Shown here: positions 43,873 to 52,773 of the stretch, piece after piece
Numbering within the stretch: position 1 is the stretch's first letter
Layout of the letters: the number at the start of each line of letters is the position of its first letter
NCBI GenBank assembly: GCA_963843465.1
Contig: CAWJKP010000004.1
Span: 558,001 to 622,000, forward strand
DNA from: CAWJKP01 sp963843465
Lineage (GTDB): Bacteria; Planctomycetota; Planctomycetia; Pirellulales; Thermoguttaceae
Direction: 5' to 3'
Length of the DNA: 64,000 bases
Notes under the pieces: generated by a model
Databases searched by the model: none
What the model was told of the DNA's origin: nothing
Seen by the model: only the letters and a program-made list of their open reading frames with translations
Program-made: the position numbers and the translations under genes

Positions 43873-44922
43873 TTACTGAATATTGGCCGGATCGAAGGCG
43901 CCCCAAACCCCGGACGAGGCGTCGTCAGGCGTCATGATGTGCTCGTACGTGACATAGTCGATGCTGTCCCGCAGGAATTCCTGACGGCCGTCGCACCAGG
44001 AGACCACCACGCCGGCCCCGTGCCGCGACGAGGGAGGCATCGCGGTATTTTGGGCGTTTGTGCTACTGGGACTGTCTAAGGTAATGGTGGTGTTCAGCGC
44101 GGAGTTGATCTTGTACTTAGGAGGCGTTGAGCTGGTGTTGTTCCACATGCCCTCCCACTGAAAGCCCAGGTCAGTCTCGTTTTGATCCACGGCAGTCGCG
44201 GGGAAAACCCAGGTGCCGTTGGAATTCATCGCGGCCCCCCATTGGACGCCGTTGGCGACGTTCAGGATGTTCTCGCTCATCATGAGCGTTTTGGCACTGC
44301 CGTCATGCTGATTGAGGTAGGCGACCGACATCGTGTGGTTGTCACCGTATGGCGCAAGCGGAACTCCACCGGCGGTGTTCGCCAGGTTGAAGAACACGCC
44401 GTCGCTCCTCTGTTCGTACCTGTGGTTTTGCTGAGCCGGCGGACGATTGACCAGGCCCGCGAGCACGCAATTGTCGGTCATGTCGTTGATGCCCGTGTTG
44501 ACGCAGTACGACAGCGGCGTCGAGCCGGCCCCGATCCGATCGGGCGGGTCGCTCGGGCAAACAAACAACTTCAGATAGACATTGAGAACCGGAGGAGGAC
44601 TCGCGTTGGAAGGCGTCTGCCATTGCTTCCAAACGTCGTTATTCTCGGTGTAGGGGAAAGTCATTACCACCCAGTTGGCCGTCACCAGGTTACCACCCAT
44701 ATCGGGAACGGTGTTCAAATAGCCGGGGAACTTCGTGTAGATTGCCTCGTACTGCAAGATGGCCACGGCGATATTCTTCTGGTTATTCATGCAACTTGCC
44801 CGCCGCGCGGACTCCCGTGCCATCTGAACGGCCGGCAATAACATCGCGATCAACATGCTGATGATCGTGATCACCACCAGCACCTCCACAAGGGTGAAGC
44901 CATTTTGGTTGCTGCGGCTCAT
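43873..44922 (-). CDS. DUF1559 prepilin-like protein
   Basis: The protein has 349 residues. ATG 44922 follows GGGGAGGG. The start MSRSNQNGFTLVEVLVVITIISMLIAMLLPAVQMARESARR is a type IV pilin-like signal (cleavage after Gly before FTLVE) and continues MNNQKNIAVAILQYE. The central part (FPYTENNDVWKQW, LKLFVCPSDPPD, SYCVNTGIND, MSENIL) and the C-terminal SSRHGAGVVVSWCDGR are the standard DUF1559 features, a family greatly expanded in Planctomycetes. These proteins are thought to be exported and to assemble or decorate the envelope. It is a single gene, one of the best lineage markers in the window. Confidence 0.96.
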   Translation of the reverse strand: MSRSNQNGFTLVEVLVVITIISMLIAMLLPAVQMARESARRASCMNNQKNIAVAILQYEAIYTKFPGYLNTVPDMGGNLVTANWVVMTFPYTENNDVWKQWQTPSNASPPPVLNVYLKLFVCPSDPPDRIGAGSTPLSYCVNTGINDMTDNCVLAGLVNRPPAQQNHRYEQRSDGVFFNLANTAGGVPLAPYGDNHTMSVAYLNQHDGSAKTLMMSENILNVANGVQWGAAMNSNGTWVFPATAVDQNETDLGFQWEGMWNNTSSTPPKYKINSALNTTITLDSPSSTNAQNTAMPPSSRHGAGVVVSWCDGRQEFLRDSIDYVTYEHIMTPDDASSGVWGAFDPANIQ

Positions 44923-45440
44923 GGGCCCTCCCCTTTCCCCTCTGCGCTCGGAAGCCAGAGGCGAGATTTGATGCGAAGCTTGCTTATACCATATACCCCT
45001 TCGTGACTACAGGGGATAGCACTTTTGCTCCGTGGTGCGCACTATACTGCACGCGGTCGGAAACGCGCCGTTCGTAGTCCCGCCTTCAGGCGGTCTTGCG
45101 GCGGACTTCCGGCTAAAGCCGGTACTACGAACCCCTGTCATTTCGTGCCGCGTACAGCATAAGGTCCGCGCTACCAACCAGGACTTCACTAAAGGAGTAG
45201 TGAACGCCGCCGCAGGCAAAGTTACAGCGGCCCAGGCTTTTTGCAGGTCGGAAAACGGCCGGTCACCACCGCTGCCACCGTTGCAACCGGATGAAAGCTC
45301 TGCGTGAGGAGGGCTATTCTTGACCCCGTTCCGCTCTATTGGGTGGAATGCATAGTTGCTGAAAAGTCCTGGTCATGAGACAATGGACAAACCGGATAAG
45401 AGATTCTCGCAAACTGACGCAGCTCCAAGGAATCCGCCCC
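44923..45440. other. Intergenic region with one palindrome
   Basis: This stretch lacks a coding frame with good signals. It contains the family I palindrome at 45071-45131; outside it nothing clear is seen. AAGGA before 45441 serves the next gene. Confidence 0.5.
45071..45131. repeat. Palindromic element, family I (copy 2)
   Basis: TTCGTAGTCCCGCCTTCAGG CGG at the left and CCGGCTAAAGCCGGTACTACGAA at the right form an imperfect outer stem with inner hairpins. The related copy 1 is at 32884-32935. Confidence 0.7.
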
Positions 45441-47042
45441 ATGCTGTCCTGCATCCGCCCACTGGGCTACCTGGTCTTTGTCGTCCTGCTGCTGGTTGGC
45501 CCCGTGGCTCTGGCCGCCGACCCCCCGAAGGAGGCCGCCAAGAAGTCCGACGAGGCGGCGGCTTCAGAAAAGTCGCCGCAGTCGGATAAGGAGACGAAGC
45601 CCGAAGCCAAGTCGGAAAAGGCCAAGAGCGGTTCCGGCTCGCAAGCCGCCGAGCCGGTCACCTACACGGTCAAGAAGGGGCCCTTCAAGGTCGAACTCAG
45701 CCTCAAAGGAGGGTTCGAGCCGGAAAAGACCTTCCCGCTCTCCGTGCGGCTGAAGGAGTGGAAGGTCCTGGAGGTCCGTAAGGCGGTGCCCCACGGTACG
45801 CACGTCAAGCGGGGCCAGACGCTGGTCGAGTTCAAGCTCGAAGAGATCGACAAGTTGATCGCCGACATGACCACCGATCACCAGCTTGCCGAGCTGACGC
45901 TGAAGCAGGCCGAGGAGTCGTTGCACCTCATGGAGGCCGCCACGCCCATCGACCTGGAGCTGGCCCAGCGGGCCAAGCGGAACTCCGACCAGGACCTGGC
46001 CCGCTACCTCGAGGTCGAGCGGCCGATGCAGCAAAAGGTCGAGGATTTTTTGCTCAAGACGGCCAATAACATGCTGGAATATGAGCAGGCCGAGCTGCGG
46101 GAGCTGGAGAAGATGTACAAGGCCAACAACGTCGTCGAAGAGACCGAAGAGATCATCCTCAAGCGGCAGCGAGACATGGTCGACCGCGCGAAGATCTCCC
46201 TGGAACTGTCCAAGATGTTGCACGACACGGCCGTCAAGTTTACCATTCCCCGCGAAGAAGAGTCGCGTAAGACCGAAGCCGTTCGCCAACGGCTGCTGCT
46301 GGAAAAGAACCAGACGAGCCTGCCCATCGCTTTGAGCCAGCAGAAGCTGGAGTTGGAGAAGCTCAAGGTCGCGGAGGCCCGCTCGGGCGAACGGCTGAAG
46401 AAGATCCAAGACGACCGGGCGGCGATGACCGTCACGGCGCCGGCCGACGGAGTGGTTTACTACGGTCAATACATCAACGGCGAATGGAGCGGCGGCGCCG
46501 CGGTGAGCGAGCGGCTGAAGGCGGGCGGCAACGTCGCCTCCGGCGAGGTCTTTCTGACGATCGTTAAGACCCGGCCGCTGACCCTGAAGGTCGCGGTCGC
46601 GGAAAAGGAGCTGGAGTGGGTTCACCCGGGCCTGGAAGCGACGGTGGTGCCCACGGGCTATCCCGATCAGCGACTGGCGGCGGCGGTCGCGCGGGTCGAT
46701 GGGATGCCCACGGCTGCGGGCAAGTTCGAGGCCGTCTTGGAGTTTTCACACTTGGGCAAGAAGGCGGCGGCGATCATGCCGGGGATGACCGCAACCGCGA
46801 AGCTCGTGCCCTACCTTGCCAAAGAGGCCCTGACCGTGCCTGCCTCGGCCGTCTTCAGCGACGAGGAGCACGAGACCAGGAAGTTCGTCTACTTCGTCGG
46901 CAAGGGGCGCAAGGCCAAGAAGCACACGGTCACCGTGGGCAAGAAGAACGACGACCGCGTGGAGATCCTCAAGGGGCTCAACCCGGGCGACAAGATCCTC
47001 CAGGAAAAGCCCAAAGATCCACAAAGACCAGCCAAGGAATAA
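45441..47042 (+). CDS. HlyD-type periplasmic adaptor (membrane fusion) protein
   Basis: The protein has 533 residues. I chose ATG 45441 (AAGGA upstream; signal peptide MLSCIRPLGYLVFVVLLLVGPVALA) over ATG 45375. A Lys/Ser/Glu-rich spacer follows to about residue 60. Then come a lipoyl-like half (VRKAVPHGTHVKRGQTLVEF), long coiled coils at about 150-340 (ADMTTDHQLAELTLKQAEESLHLME through RLLLEKNQTSLPIALSQQKLELEKLKVAEA), the other half (MTVTAPADGVVYYGQY), a beta-barrel (PLTLKVAVAEKELEWV) and a membrane-proximal domain (VPASAVFSDEEHETRKFVYFVGKG). It would link an inner membrane transporter to an outer channel, but no pump gene is adjacent. Confidence 0.9.
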   Translation: MLSCIRPLGYLVFVVLLLVGPVALAADPPKEAAKKSDEAAASEKSPQSDKETKPEAKSEKAKSGSGSQAAEPVTYTVKKGPFKVELSLKGGFEPEKTFPLSVRLKEWKVLEVRKAVPHGTHVKRGQTLVEFKLEEIDKLIADMTTDHQLAELTLKQAEESLHLMEAATPIDLELAQRAKRNSDQDLARYLEVERPMQQKVEDFLLKTANNMLEYEQAELRELEKMYKANNVVEETEEIILKRQRDMVDRAKISLELSKMLHDTAVKFTIPREEESRKTEAVRQRLLLEKNQTSLPIALSQQKLELEKLKVAEARSGERLKKIQDDRAAMTVTAPADGVVYYGQYINGEWSGGAAVSERLKAGGNVASGEVFLTIVKTRPLTLKVAVAEKELEWVHPGLEATVVPTGYPDQRLAAAVARVDGMPTAAGKFEAVLEFSHLGKKAAAIMPGMTATAKLVPYLAKEALTVPASAVFSDEEHETRKFVYFVGKGRKAKKHTVTVGKKNDDRVEILKGLNPGDKILQEKPKDPQRPAKE

Positions 47043-47055
47043 CTTTCCGGCAACC

Positions 47056-47153
47056 GTAGGGTGGGACAAGGCCGCCGGAGCGGCCGCCGGCCCACCAAGA
47101 GCCGGCAGATTGGGTGGGCCGGCGCTCGCTTGCGCGAGCTTGTCCCACCCTAC
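47056..47153. repeat. Palindromic element, family J (copy 1)
   Basis: It starts GTAGGGTGGGACAAGGCCGC and ends with the inverse AGCTTGTCCCACCCTAC. Inside are GCCGGCCCACC and GGTGGGCCGGCGCTCGC. It is about 98 bp and lies 13 bases after the stop of the HlyD gene. Confidence 0.9.
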
Positions 47154-47192
47154 CTTTCCTTGTCCGCAAGAAAACCCGAGTAGGGAGTGCTG

Positions 47193-48482
47193 ATGCGAAG
47201 TTTGTTGTGCCCCGGAACTGCCGCGGCGGTCCTGGTGACCCTGGGCCTTCTGGCCGCGACCTGCGCGCCGTCCTCGGGCGGCGAGCCGGCCCGGAAGCCG
47301 AGCGCCAAGCCGCCCGATCTGTCCGCCACCGATCCGCACCTCGATGCGATTCCGGCCCCCGCGCCGGCGGCGATCGACGCGGCGATCGGTCGCGGCGTGC
47401 GGTTCCTCTTGGAGCGGCAGAACAAGGGCGGCTCGTGGGGCTCGGCCCATAACACCACCGGACAGGACGTCTACGCTCCCGTTCCCGGGGCCCACATGGC
47501 CTTTCGCACGGGCGTCACCGCGCTGTCGATCATGGCCCTCATCGAGGCGGCCCCACGTACTCCTCACGCTCCGCGTGAGGACGCGCGTCACGCGGAGCGT
47601 GACGAGTACGCCCAGGCGATCGACCGCGGCGAGGCCTGGCTCGAGGAGAACGCCCCCAAACTTCGGCGGGCGGACCAGGTGGCCCTCTACAACAACTGGG
47701 GCCACGCCTATGCCATCCAGGCCCTGGCCACGATGTACGACCGCCATGCGGGCGATCCCGCCCGCCAGGAGCGGATCCGCAAGCAGATCCAGCAGCAGCT
47801 AGGCTTCCTCGAGCGCTACGAATGTGTCGACGGCGGTTGGTGTTACTACGATTTCAACGCCCACACGCAGCGGCCCAGCGGCTCGACGATCAGCTTCGTC
47901 ACGGCCACCTGCCTGGTAGCCCTGCACGAGGCCGATCGCCTGGGGATCAAGCCGCCCGAGCGGCTCATCCGCCGCGCGAAGGCCTCGATCCTCCGGCAGC
48001 GCGAGCCCGATTTCGCCTACATTTACGGCGAATATCTCAAGTATATTCCCATGCACCCCGTAAACCGCATCAGCGGCAGCCTGGGCCGCTCGCAGGCCTG
48101 CAACCTGGCGATGCGGCTCTGGGGCGATACGCAGGTCACCGACCAGGTGCTCCGCACGTGCCTCGACCGTCTCTTCGTCCGCAACCTCTGGCTCGACCTG
48201 GCCCGCAAACGGCCGATCCCTCACGAATCGTGGTCCTCCGTGGCGGGCTACTTCTTCTACTACGGCCACTACTACGCCGCGCTGTGCATCGAGCAGTTGC
48301 CCCCCGCCCAGCGGCCGCTCTACCAGGACCACCTGGCCCAGGTGCTGTTGCCGCTCCAGGAAAAAGACGGCTCCTGGTGGGACTTTCCGCTCTACGACTA
48401 CCACCAGCAATATGGCACCGCGTTTGCGCTGATGTCGCTGGTGCGGTGCAAGCACCCTACGCGATCGACACCCGCTCCGTGA
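47193..48482 (+). CDS. Exported alpha/alpha-toroid protein (squalene cyclase/prenyltransferase-repeat type)
   Basis: The protein has 429 residues; ATG 47193 follows AGGGAG. After a signal peptide (AAAVLVTLGLLAATCA) the repeats begin AIDAAIGRGVRFLLERQNKGGSWGS and go on with ALYNNWGHAYAIQALATMYD, FLERYECVDGGWCYYDF, and the end LLPLQEKDGSWWDFPLYDYHQQYGTAFALMSL. 'Q..DGSW' repeats are typical of the terpenoid cyclase toroid, and the same fold exists in planctomycete surface proteins; the cyclase DxDD acid motif is missing. The segment PRTPHAPREDARHAERDEYA comes from palindrome A2 and extends a helix-helix loop in frame. The 3' end overlaps the opposing GAF-PilZ gene by 26 bases. Confidence 0.85.
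   Translation: MRSLLCPGTAAAVLVTLGLLAATCAPSSGGEPARKPSAKPPDLSATDPHLDAIPAPAPAAIDAAIGRGVRFLLERQNKGGSWGSAHNTTGQDVYAPVPGAHMAFRTGVTALSIMALIEAAPRTPHAPREDARHAERDEYAQAIDRGEAWLEENAPKLRRADQVALYNNWGHAYAIQALATMYDRHAGDPARQERIRKQIQQQLGFLERYECVDGGWCYYDFNAHTQRPSGSTISFVTATCLVALHEADRLGIKPPERLIRRAKASILRQREPDFAYIYGEYLKYIPMHPVNRISGSLGRSQACNLAMRLWGDTQVTDQVLRTCLDRLFVRNLWLDLARKRPIPHESWSSVAGYFFYYGHYYAALCIEQLPPAQRPLYQDHLAQVLLPLQEKDGSWWDFPLYDYHQQYGTAFALMSLVRCKHPTRSTPAP
47556..47610. repeat. Palindromic element, family A (copy 2, in frame)
   Basis: CGTACTCCTCACGCTCCGCG TGAGG and its inverse CGTCACGCGGAGCGTGACGAGTACG form a 25-bp stem with a short loop. It lies inside the toroid gene and is translated as RTPHAPRED.ARHAERDEY. 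Confidence 0.92.
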
Positions 48483-49305
48483 AGCGGCAGCCGACGACGA
48501 TCCGCCGGCGGCCGCCTTCGACGAGCGTCTGAACCCGCACCACCCGGGCGCGATAGTGCTTGAGGTGCTTGGCGGTCCCCAGGGCCACGATCAGGTCCTC
48601 GAACGGCGGCGGATCTGCCAGGCAGAAAGCGATCCCGCCGACCGAGAGATCCCGGCACTCGACCGGGAAAAAGTCGCTCGCGCGCGGCAACTCTGCGCCG
48701 AGCTGAGGGGCAATCCATTGCCGGCAGCGGAACCCCCGCCGCGGACTCCTCCGCTTATCGGCCGGCGCCGGGCCGGGCTCCGCAAGGCACTCTTCCCGAT
48801 ACGCCCGCAGCGCCTGCTGGCCGCGAATCGCCGCCAACAGCGCCGCCAGCGGCTGTGCGATCTTCTCGGCCGTGGAGACGTCGGCCGCCGAGAAGGGCTG
48901 GTCCTTGTCGCGGTACGCGCCGAGCGCCCCGATGGGCACGCCTAAGAAGAGGATCGGCACGCACAGCCCGGAGCCGATCCCCAGAGCCTTCAGGATCGCG
49001 TCCGTGAATCGCCGGTCTCCGCCCGGATTGGACGCGACCACGCTACGGCCCGATTCCAGGGCCCACGCGGCCATCGAGCAAGCGGCAACCCGGGAGGCCA
49101 TCTGGACGTCGGGCAAGGGCCGGCCGTCTCTGGCCGTCAGACGCCAGGTGGTCTCGCGCAGCGAGGTCTGGTCCTCGACGATTTCGATCGTGCCGGCCCA
49201 ATCGGCCCGCAACAACGACGCCAACACCTCAGCCGTGCCGGCCAAGAGCGAGGTGACCTCCAGCGGTCCGGTGACCGCGTCAGGATTGGCCGCCAACGTG
49301 GACAT
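48457..49305 (-). CDS. GAF-PilZ protein, probable cyclic-di-GMP receptor
   Basis: The protein has 282 residues from ATG 49305. The N-terminal two thirds form a GAF domain (TAEVLASLLRADWAGTIEIVED, LESGRSVVASNPGGDRRF, GIGSGLCVPILFLGVPIGALGAYRDKDQPFSAADVSTAEKIAQPLAALL). The C-terminal PilZ domain has RRSPRRG (RxxxR arginines) and DLSVGGIAF (DxSxxG), the two cyclic-di-GMP-contact motifs, then VGCRFTE. A diguanylate cyclase gene lies 8.3 kb away. It may connect a small ligand sensed by GAF with cyclic-di-GMP signalling. The 3' end overlaps the toroid gene on the other strand. Confidence 0.9.
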   Translation of the reverse strand: MSTLAANPDAVTGPLEVTSLLAGTAEVLASLLRADWAGTIEIVEDQTSLRETTWRLTARDGRPLPDVQMASRVAACSMAAWALESGRSVVASNPGGDRRFTDAILKALGIGSGLCVPILFLGVPIGALGAYRDKDQPFSAADVSTAEKIAQPLAALLAAIRGQQALRAYREECLAEPGPAPADKRRSPRRGFRCRQWIAPQLGAELPRASDFFPVECRDLSVGGIAFCLADPPPFEDLIVALGTAKHLKHYRARVVRVQTLVEGGRRRIVVGCRFTERVSIA

Positions 49306-49342
49306 AGACGAATCCGTGGGAGGAAAACGGTGCCCCCGTCAA

Positions 49343-49394
49343 GTCGCCTTTCGCTCCGCGAAAGTAGCGCGGCTTTCGCGGAGCGAAAGGCGAC
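49343..49394. repeat. Palindromic element, family H (copy 2)
   Basis: GTCGCCTTTCGCTCCGCGAA AG and CTTTCGCGGAGCGAAAGGCGAC are the same arms as at 32994-33044, with a loop TAGCGCGG in place of AAGGCGG. Confidence 0.92.
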
Positions 49395-49557
49395 TGTGGA
49401 TGCCTCTGAACGGTTACGCAGAGGAAGTTTCTCGTGAAGCATAGCCTTCTTGACGCCACTTGGCTCCCCGAACGAATAGCCTGAACGGTGGGTGGCACGC
49501 TCGCCGGCGGCGCGTAGGATTGAGTCCGTAGTCCCCTCTCCCTCCAGGAGAGGGTAG

Positions 49558-49620
49558 TACCGGCGTAGCCGCCGGGGCTAACAGGGCTGAGTCCGTTAGC
49601 CCCGGCGGCCACGCCGGCTG
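49558..49620. repeat. Palindromic element, family B (copy 2)
   Basis: ACCGGCGTAGCCGCCGGGGC TAAC and its inverse GTTAGCCCCGGCGGCCACGCCGG flank AGGGCTGAGTCC. The arms are about 24 bp. Related copies are in the methyltransferase gene (42188-42242) and, as a half copy, in murG (61878-61903). Confidence 0.88.
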
Positions 49621-49662
49621 TCTGTCGAGATTTCCGCACCTTCCACCCTCGGAGTAACCGCT

Positions 49663-52371
49663 ATGGCGTCACCCACTGTTGGCCGGTTCTGCCTGGGCCT
49701 TCTCGTCCTGCTCGGCTGTTGGTCGGCAACGCTGGCCGCCGGGCCGGCATCGAAGTCGCCCCCGCCTTCCGCGTCGCGAGAATCTTCGCCGCCGCCGGCC
49801 GCCGCGGCCAAGGACGAAGTGCCGCGCTACGATAGTGTCCGCAAGCTGAGCGACGACCTGACCCTGGCCGTGCTGCACAGTGGCCTGACGGTCCTGGTTC
49901 AGGAGAACCACGTGGCCCCGGTGGCCACCGTCCGCTGCTACGTGAAGAACACCGGCAGCTCCTACGAGGGGCGATACCTGGGCGCCGGCCTGAGCCACGT
50001 GCTGGAACACACGGTGGCCGGCGGCACCACCAGCCATCGCAGCGAGAAGGAGATCGAGCGGATCGTCGACGCCTTCGGCGGGGCGACCAACGCCTACACC
50101 TCCGAGTACATGACCGTGTTCTACATCGATTGCCCGGCTCGCAACACGCCGGCCGCCATCGAGCTGGTGGCCGACTCGATGCAGCACGTGACCTTCGAGC
50201 CCAAGGAGTTCGAGCGGGAGCTGCGGGTGGTCCGCCGCGAGCTGGCCGACGGCGAGGTCGACCGGGATCGGGTGCAGGGCAAGCTTTTGGACGAGACGGT
50301 CTACACCCAGAGTCCCGCCCGCTACCCGGTGATCGGTTATCTGGAAGTGCTCAACCGCACCAACAAGCAGGCGATCTTCGACTTCTACCACGAGCGCTAC
50401 GTGCCCAACAACCAGATTTTCGTGGTGGTCGGCGATGTGAAGACCCCGGCGGTGCTGGACCAGGTGGCCCGGCAGTGGATCGGCACGCCGCGGGGCTACG
50501 AGACCTGTGTGGCCATGCCCGACGAGCCCGAGCAGGTCGCGCCCCGCGAGGCCTACCGGGAGATGGACGGGGCCCTGTACAACCTGGCGCTGGCCTGGCC
50601 CACGGTGACGCTTTCCAGCCCCGACCTCTACGCCCTGGACCTGGCCGCGTACATCCTGGGCGAGGGCGAGAGCTCCCGGCTGGTCCGCAAGCTCAAGTAC
50701 GAGCGGCAGTTGGTGTTGGCGGTCGATGCCGAGAGCGAGACGCCGCACTACGTCAAGGGCTGGTTCGGCGTGCTGGCCACCGCCGCGCCGGCGCACTGGA
50801 AAGAGGCCAGCGAGGAGATCCTCCGCGAGGTCTACCGCCTGCAAACCGACCCGATCCGTCCCGAGGAGCTGGCCAAGGCCAAGAAACAGAAGGCGGCCGA
50901 GATGGTCATGGCGCGGCAAACCGTGCAGGAACAGGCCGAGAGCCTGGGCCGCGGCTACGTCACGGCCCGGGATCCGCTTTTCGACCAGCACTACGTGGAC
51001 GCCTTGCAGCAGGTCACCGCCGACGAGATCCGCGACGTCGCCCGGCGCTACTTCCTGCCCCAGCGGCTGAACCGCGTGACCATCGCCCCGCCGGGCAGCT
51101 CGGTGCTGGGGTCGGCGGCGGCGGCCTCCCAGCCGGAGGGCGCGATTCACCAACAGCGGCTGCCCAACGGATTGCGCGTGCTGTTGAAGCGTCACGCCGG
51201 CCTGCCGCTGGTCAACATCCAGGCCTACGTGCTGGGCGGGAGCCTGGTCGACACTCCCGCGACCGCCGGCCGTGCAACCCTGGTGGGCGCGATGTTGGAC
51301 AAGGGAACCGCCCGCCACTCGGCCGAACAAATGGCCAACTACTTCGACTCGATCGGCGGCAAACTGGCTACGACCGCCGGCCGCAACACGGTCCTCGGCA
51401 GCGTTACCGTGCTCAGCGCCGACTTCCCCCAGGCGGCTGCCCTGTTCGCCGAATGTTTCACCCAGCCCGCCTTCCACGAAGGCGAGTTCGCCAAGATCAA
51501 GAGCCTGATCCTGGGCGAGATCGCCCAACGGGCCGACGATCCGCAGGAGGAGGCCTTCGAGCTGTTCTACGACAATCTCCCGCCAGCTTCCCCTTACCAC
51601 GTCCTCCTGGGCGGCAAGAAGGAGACCGTTGCGGCGCTCACGGCCGCCGACTTGCGGGCCTACTACGCCAAGTACTTCGTGCCCGAAAACATGATCGTCA
51701 CCGTCTTCGGCGACATCCAGATCGACGCCGCGCTGGCCGTGGTCCGCCAACATTTCGGCGTCTTGAAGCCCAGCCTCCAGCCGCCTAAGATCTCTTTCGA
51801 CCGCGACAACGCGATCCTCAAGTCGATCACCCGGCACAAGCGGACCGCCAAGGAGACCGGGATGGTGTTGCTGGGCTATCCGGCCCCGAGCATCTTCCAG
51901 AAGAAGGACTACGCCGCGCTCACGCTTTTGGAGGCGATCATGGCCGGCTACGGTTATCCGGGCGGGTGGCTGTTCACCGAGCTGCGCGGCGAGGGCCTGG
52001 TCTACAACGTCGAGGCCTTTATCGCTTCCGGCCCGGTGCCGGGCTACTTCGTGATCCTCGCGCAGACCCAGCCCGACAAAGTCGACGAGGTGGTTGCCCG
52101 GATCCGCACCAGCGTCGCGCGGGCCAAGGCCGGCCGGATCGACGAAGACGACTTCGGCTTGGCCAAGCAACGGGTGATCGCCCTGCACGCCCAGGAGCAC
52201 ACCACGATCGCCGGCCAGGCCGAACAAGCCGCGCCCTACGCCCTCTACGGCCTGGGCTACGATTACGACAAGACCTTCGACGCCCAGATCCAAGCTGTGA
52301 CCCTGCCGGAGGTCGTCGCCGTCGCCCGCAAGTACCTGGACAACTCGGTGCTGGTCACGACGTCGCCATGA
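49663..52371 (+). CDS. M16 family zinc peptidase, two-domain, exported
   Basis: The protein has 902 residues from ATG 49663. The signal peptide is GRFCLGLLVLLGCWSATLAA; a Ser/Pro-rich spacer follows. The inverted zinc site HVLEH (His 112, Glu 115, His 116) is followed 77 residues later by Glu 193 in VVRRELADGE, as required in M16 enzymes. The second half repeats the fold without a zinc site (LPNGLRVLLKRHAGLPLVNIQAYVLGGS, then LRGEGLVYNVEAF, the usual R..GL.Y motif), as in processing-peptidase-like proteases with fused alpha and beta halves. It degrades or processes peptides in the envelope. The 874-residue reading frame on the opposite strand is a shadow. Confidence 0.95.
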   Translation: MASPTVGRFCLGLLVLLGCWSATLAAGPASKSPPPSASRESSPPPAAAAKDEVPRYDSVRKLSDDLTLAVLHSGLTVLVQENHVAPVATVRCYVKNTGSSYEGRYLGAGLSHVLEHTVAGGTTSHRSEKEIERIVDAFGGATNAYTSEYMTVFYIDCPARNTPAAIELVADSMQHVTFEPKEFERELRVVRRELADGEVDRDRVQGKLLDETVYTQSPARYPVIGYLEVLNRTNKQAIFDFYHERYVPNNQIFVVVGDVKTPAVLDQVARQWIGTPRGYETCVAMPDEPEQVAPREAYREMDGALYNLALAWPTVTLSSPDLYALDLAAYILGEGESSRLVRKLKYERQLVLAVDAESETPHYVKGWFGVLATAAPAHWKEASEEILREVYRLQTDPIRPEELAKAKKQKAAEMVMARQTVQEQAESLGRGYVTARDPLFDQHYVDALQQVTADEIRDVARRYFLPQRLNRVTIAPPGSSVLGSAAAASQPEGAIHQQRLPNGLRVLLKRHAGLPLVNIQAYVLGGSLVDTPATAGRATLVGAMLDKGTARHSAEQMANYFDSIGGKLATTAGRNTVLGSVTVLSADFPQAAALFAECFTQPAFHEGEFAKIKSLILGEIAQRADDPQEEAFELFYDNLPPASPYHVLLGGKKETVAALTAADLRAYYAKYFVPENMIVTVFGDIQIDAALAVVRQHFGVLKPSLQPPKISFDRDNAILKSITRHKRTAKETGMVLLGYPAPSIFQKKDYAALTLLEAIMAGYGYPGGWLFTELRGEGLVYNVEAFIASGPVPGYFVILAQTQPDKVDEVVARIRTSVARAKAGRIDEDDFGLAKQRVIALHAQEHTTIAGQAEQAAPYALYGLGYDYDKTFDAQIQAVTLPEVVAVARKYLDNSVLVTTSP

Positions 52372-52413
52372 CCAGAAGGAGTCGGAACTTTACCGCAATG
52401 AGACGACACATAG

Positions 52414-52469
52414 TAGCCCGAAGCGCAAGCGAGGGACTGGGTTGTGCCCGCCGCTTGCGCTTCGGGCTA
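52414..52469. repeat. Palindromic element, family G (copy 3)
   Basis: TAGCCCGAAGCGCAAGCG and its inverse CGCTTGCGCTTCGGGCTA around GAGGGACTGGGTTGTGCCCGC. It differs from copies 1 and 2 in several arm positions, with compensating changes on both arms (AGCCC/GGGCT for AACCC/GGGTT). Confidence 0.85.
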
Positions 52470-52533
52470 GTGTCGCTCCCGTCCAACGGTACAATATAAG
52501 GAACGGGGCCGGGTTCCAACGGAGGCGAAGATC

Positions 52534-52773
52534 ATGGTCTACCGAGGGCACGTGGAAAACGGCACGATCCGACTGGACGATGCCCCGGCGCTGCCGGAAG
52601 GCGCCGAGGTCGAGGTGCGATTGCTGGCGGAAGACCTTGCCCAGGGGAAAGAAGAGGCCATTCCCAGCATTTACGAAACGCTGAAGGATTTTGTGGGCAA
52701 GGCGGAAGGGTTGCCGCCTGATGCATCCGTCAACCTCGATCACTACCTTTACGGTTTGCCCAAACGGCAATGA
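52534..52773 (+). CDS. Antitoxin of a VapBC-like pair (AF2212/DUF104 type)
   Basis: The protein has 79 residues; GGAGG precedes ATG 52534. The beginning MVYRGHVENGTIRLDDAPALPEGAEVEVRLL is the small beta domain typical of AF2212-like antitoxins ('..NG.I.L.....LPEG..V.V'). The C-terminal half is helical and would wrap the toxin. The stop overlaps the start of the toxin gene (ATGA), so both are translationally coupled. Confidence 0.85.
   Translation: MVYRGHVENGTIRLDDAPALPEGAEVEVRLLAEDLAQGKEEAIPSIYETLKDFVGKAEGLPPDASVNLDHYLYGLPKRQ

Larger units (their letters stand above)
49306..49662. other. Intergenic region rich in palindromes
   Basis: The divergent region between the GAF-PilZ gene and the M16 gene has a family H hairpin (49343-49394), a family B palindrome (49558-49620) and a short hairpin CCCTCTCCCTCCAGGAGAGGG (about 49537-49557). 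Nothing else is recognised. Confidence 0.65.

Noticed and set aside
47193..48482. Squalene-hopene cyclase
   Set aside because: The toroid repeats are present but the acid motif DxDD and the full length of about 650 residues are missing.
49669..52293. 874-residue minus-strand frame opposite the M16 peptidase
   Set aside because: Antisense shadow of a gene whose zinc motif and spacing are correct.
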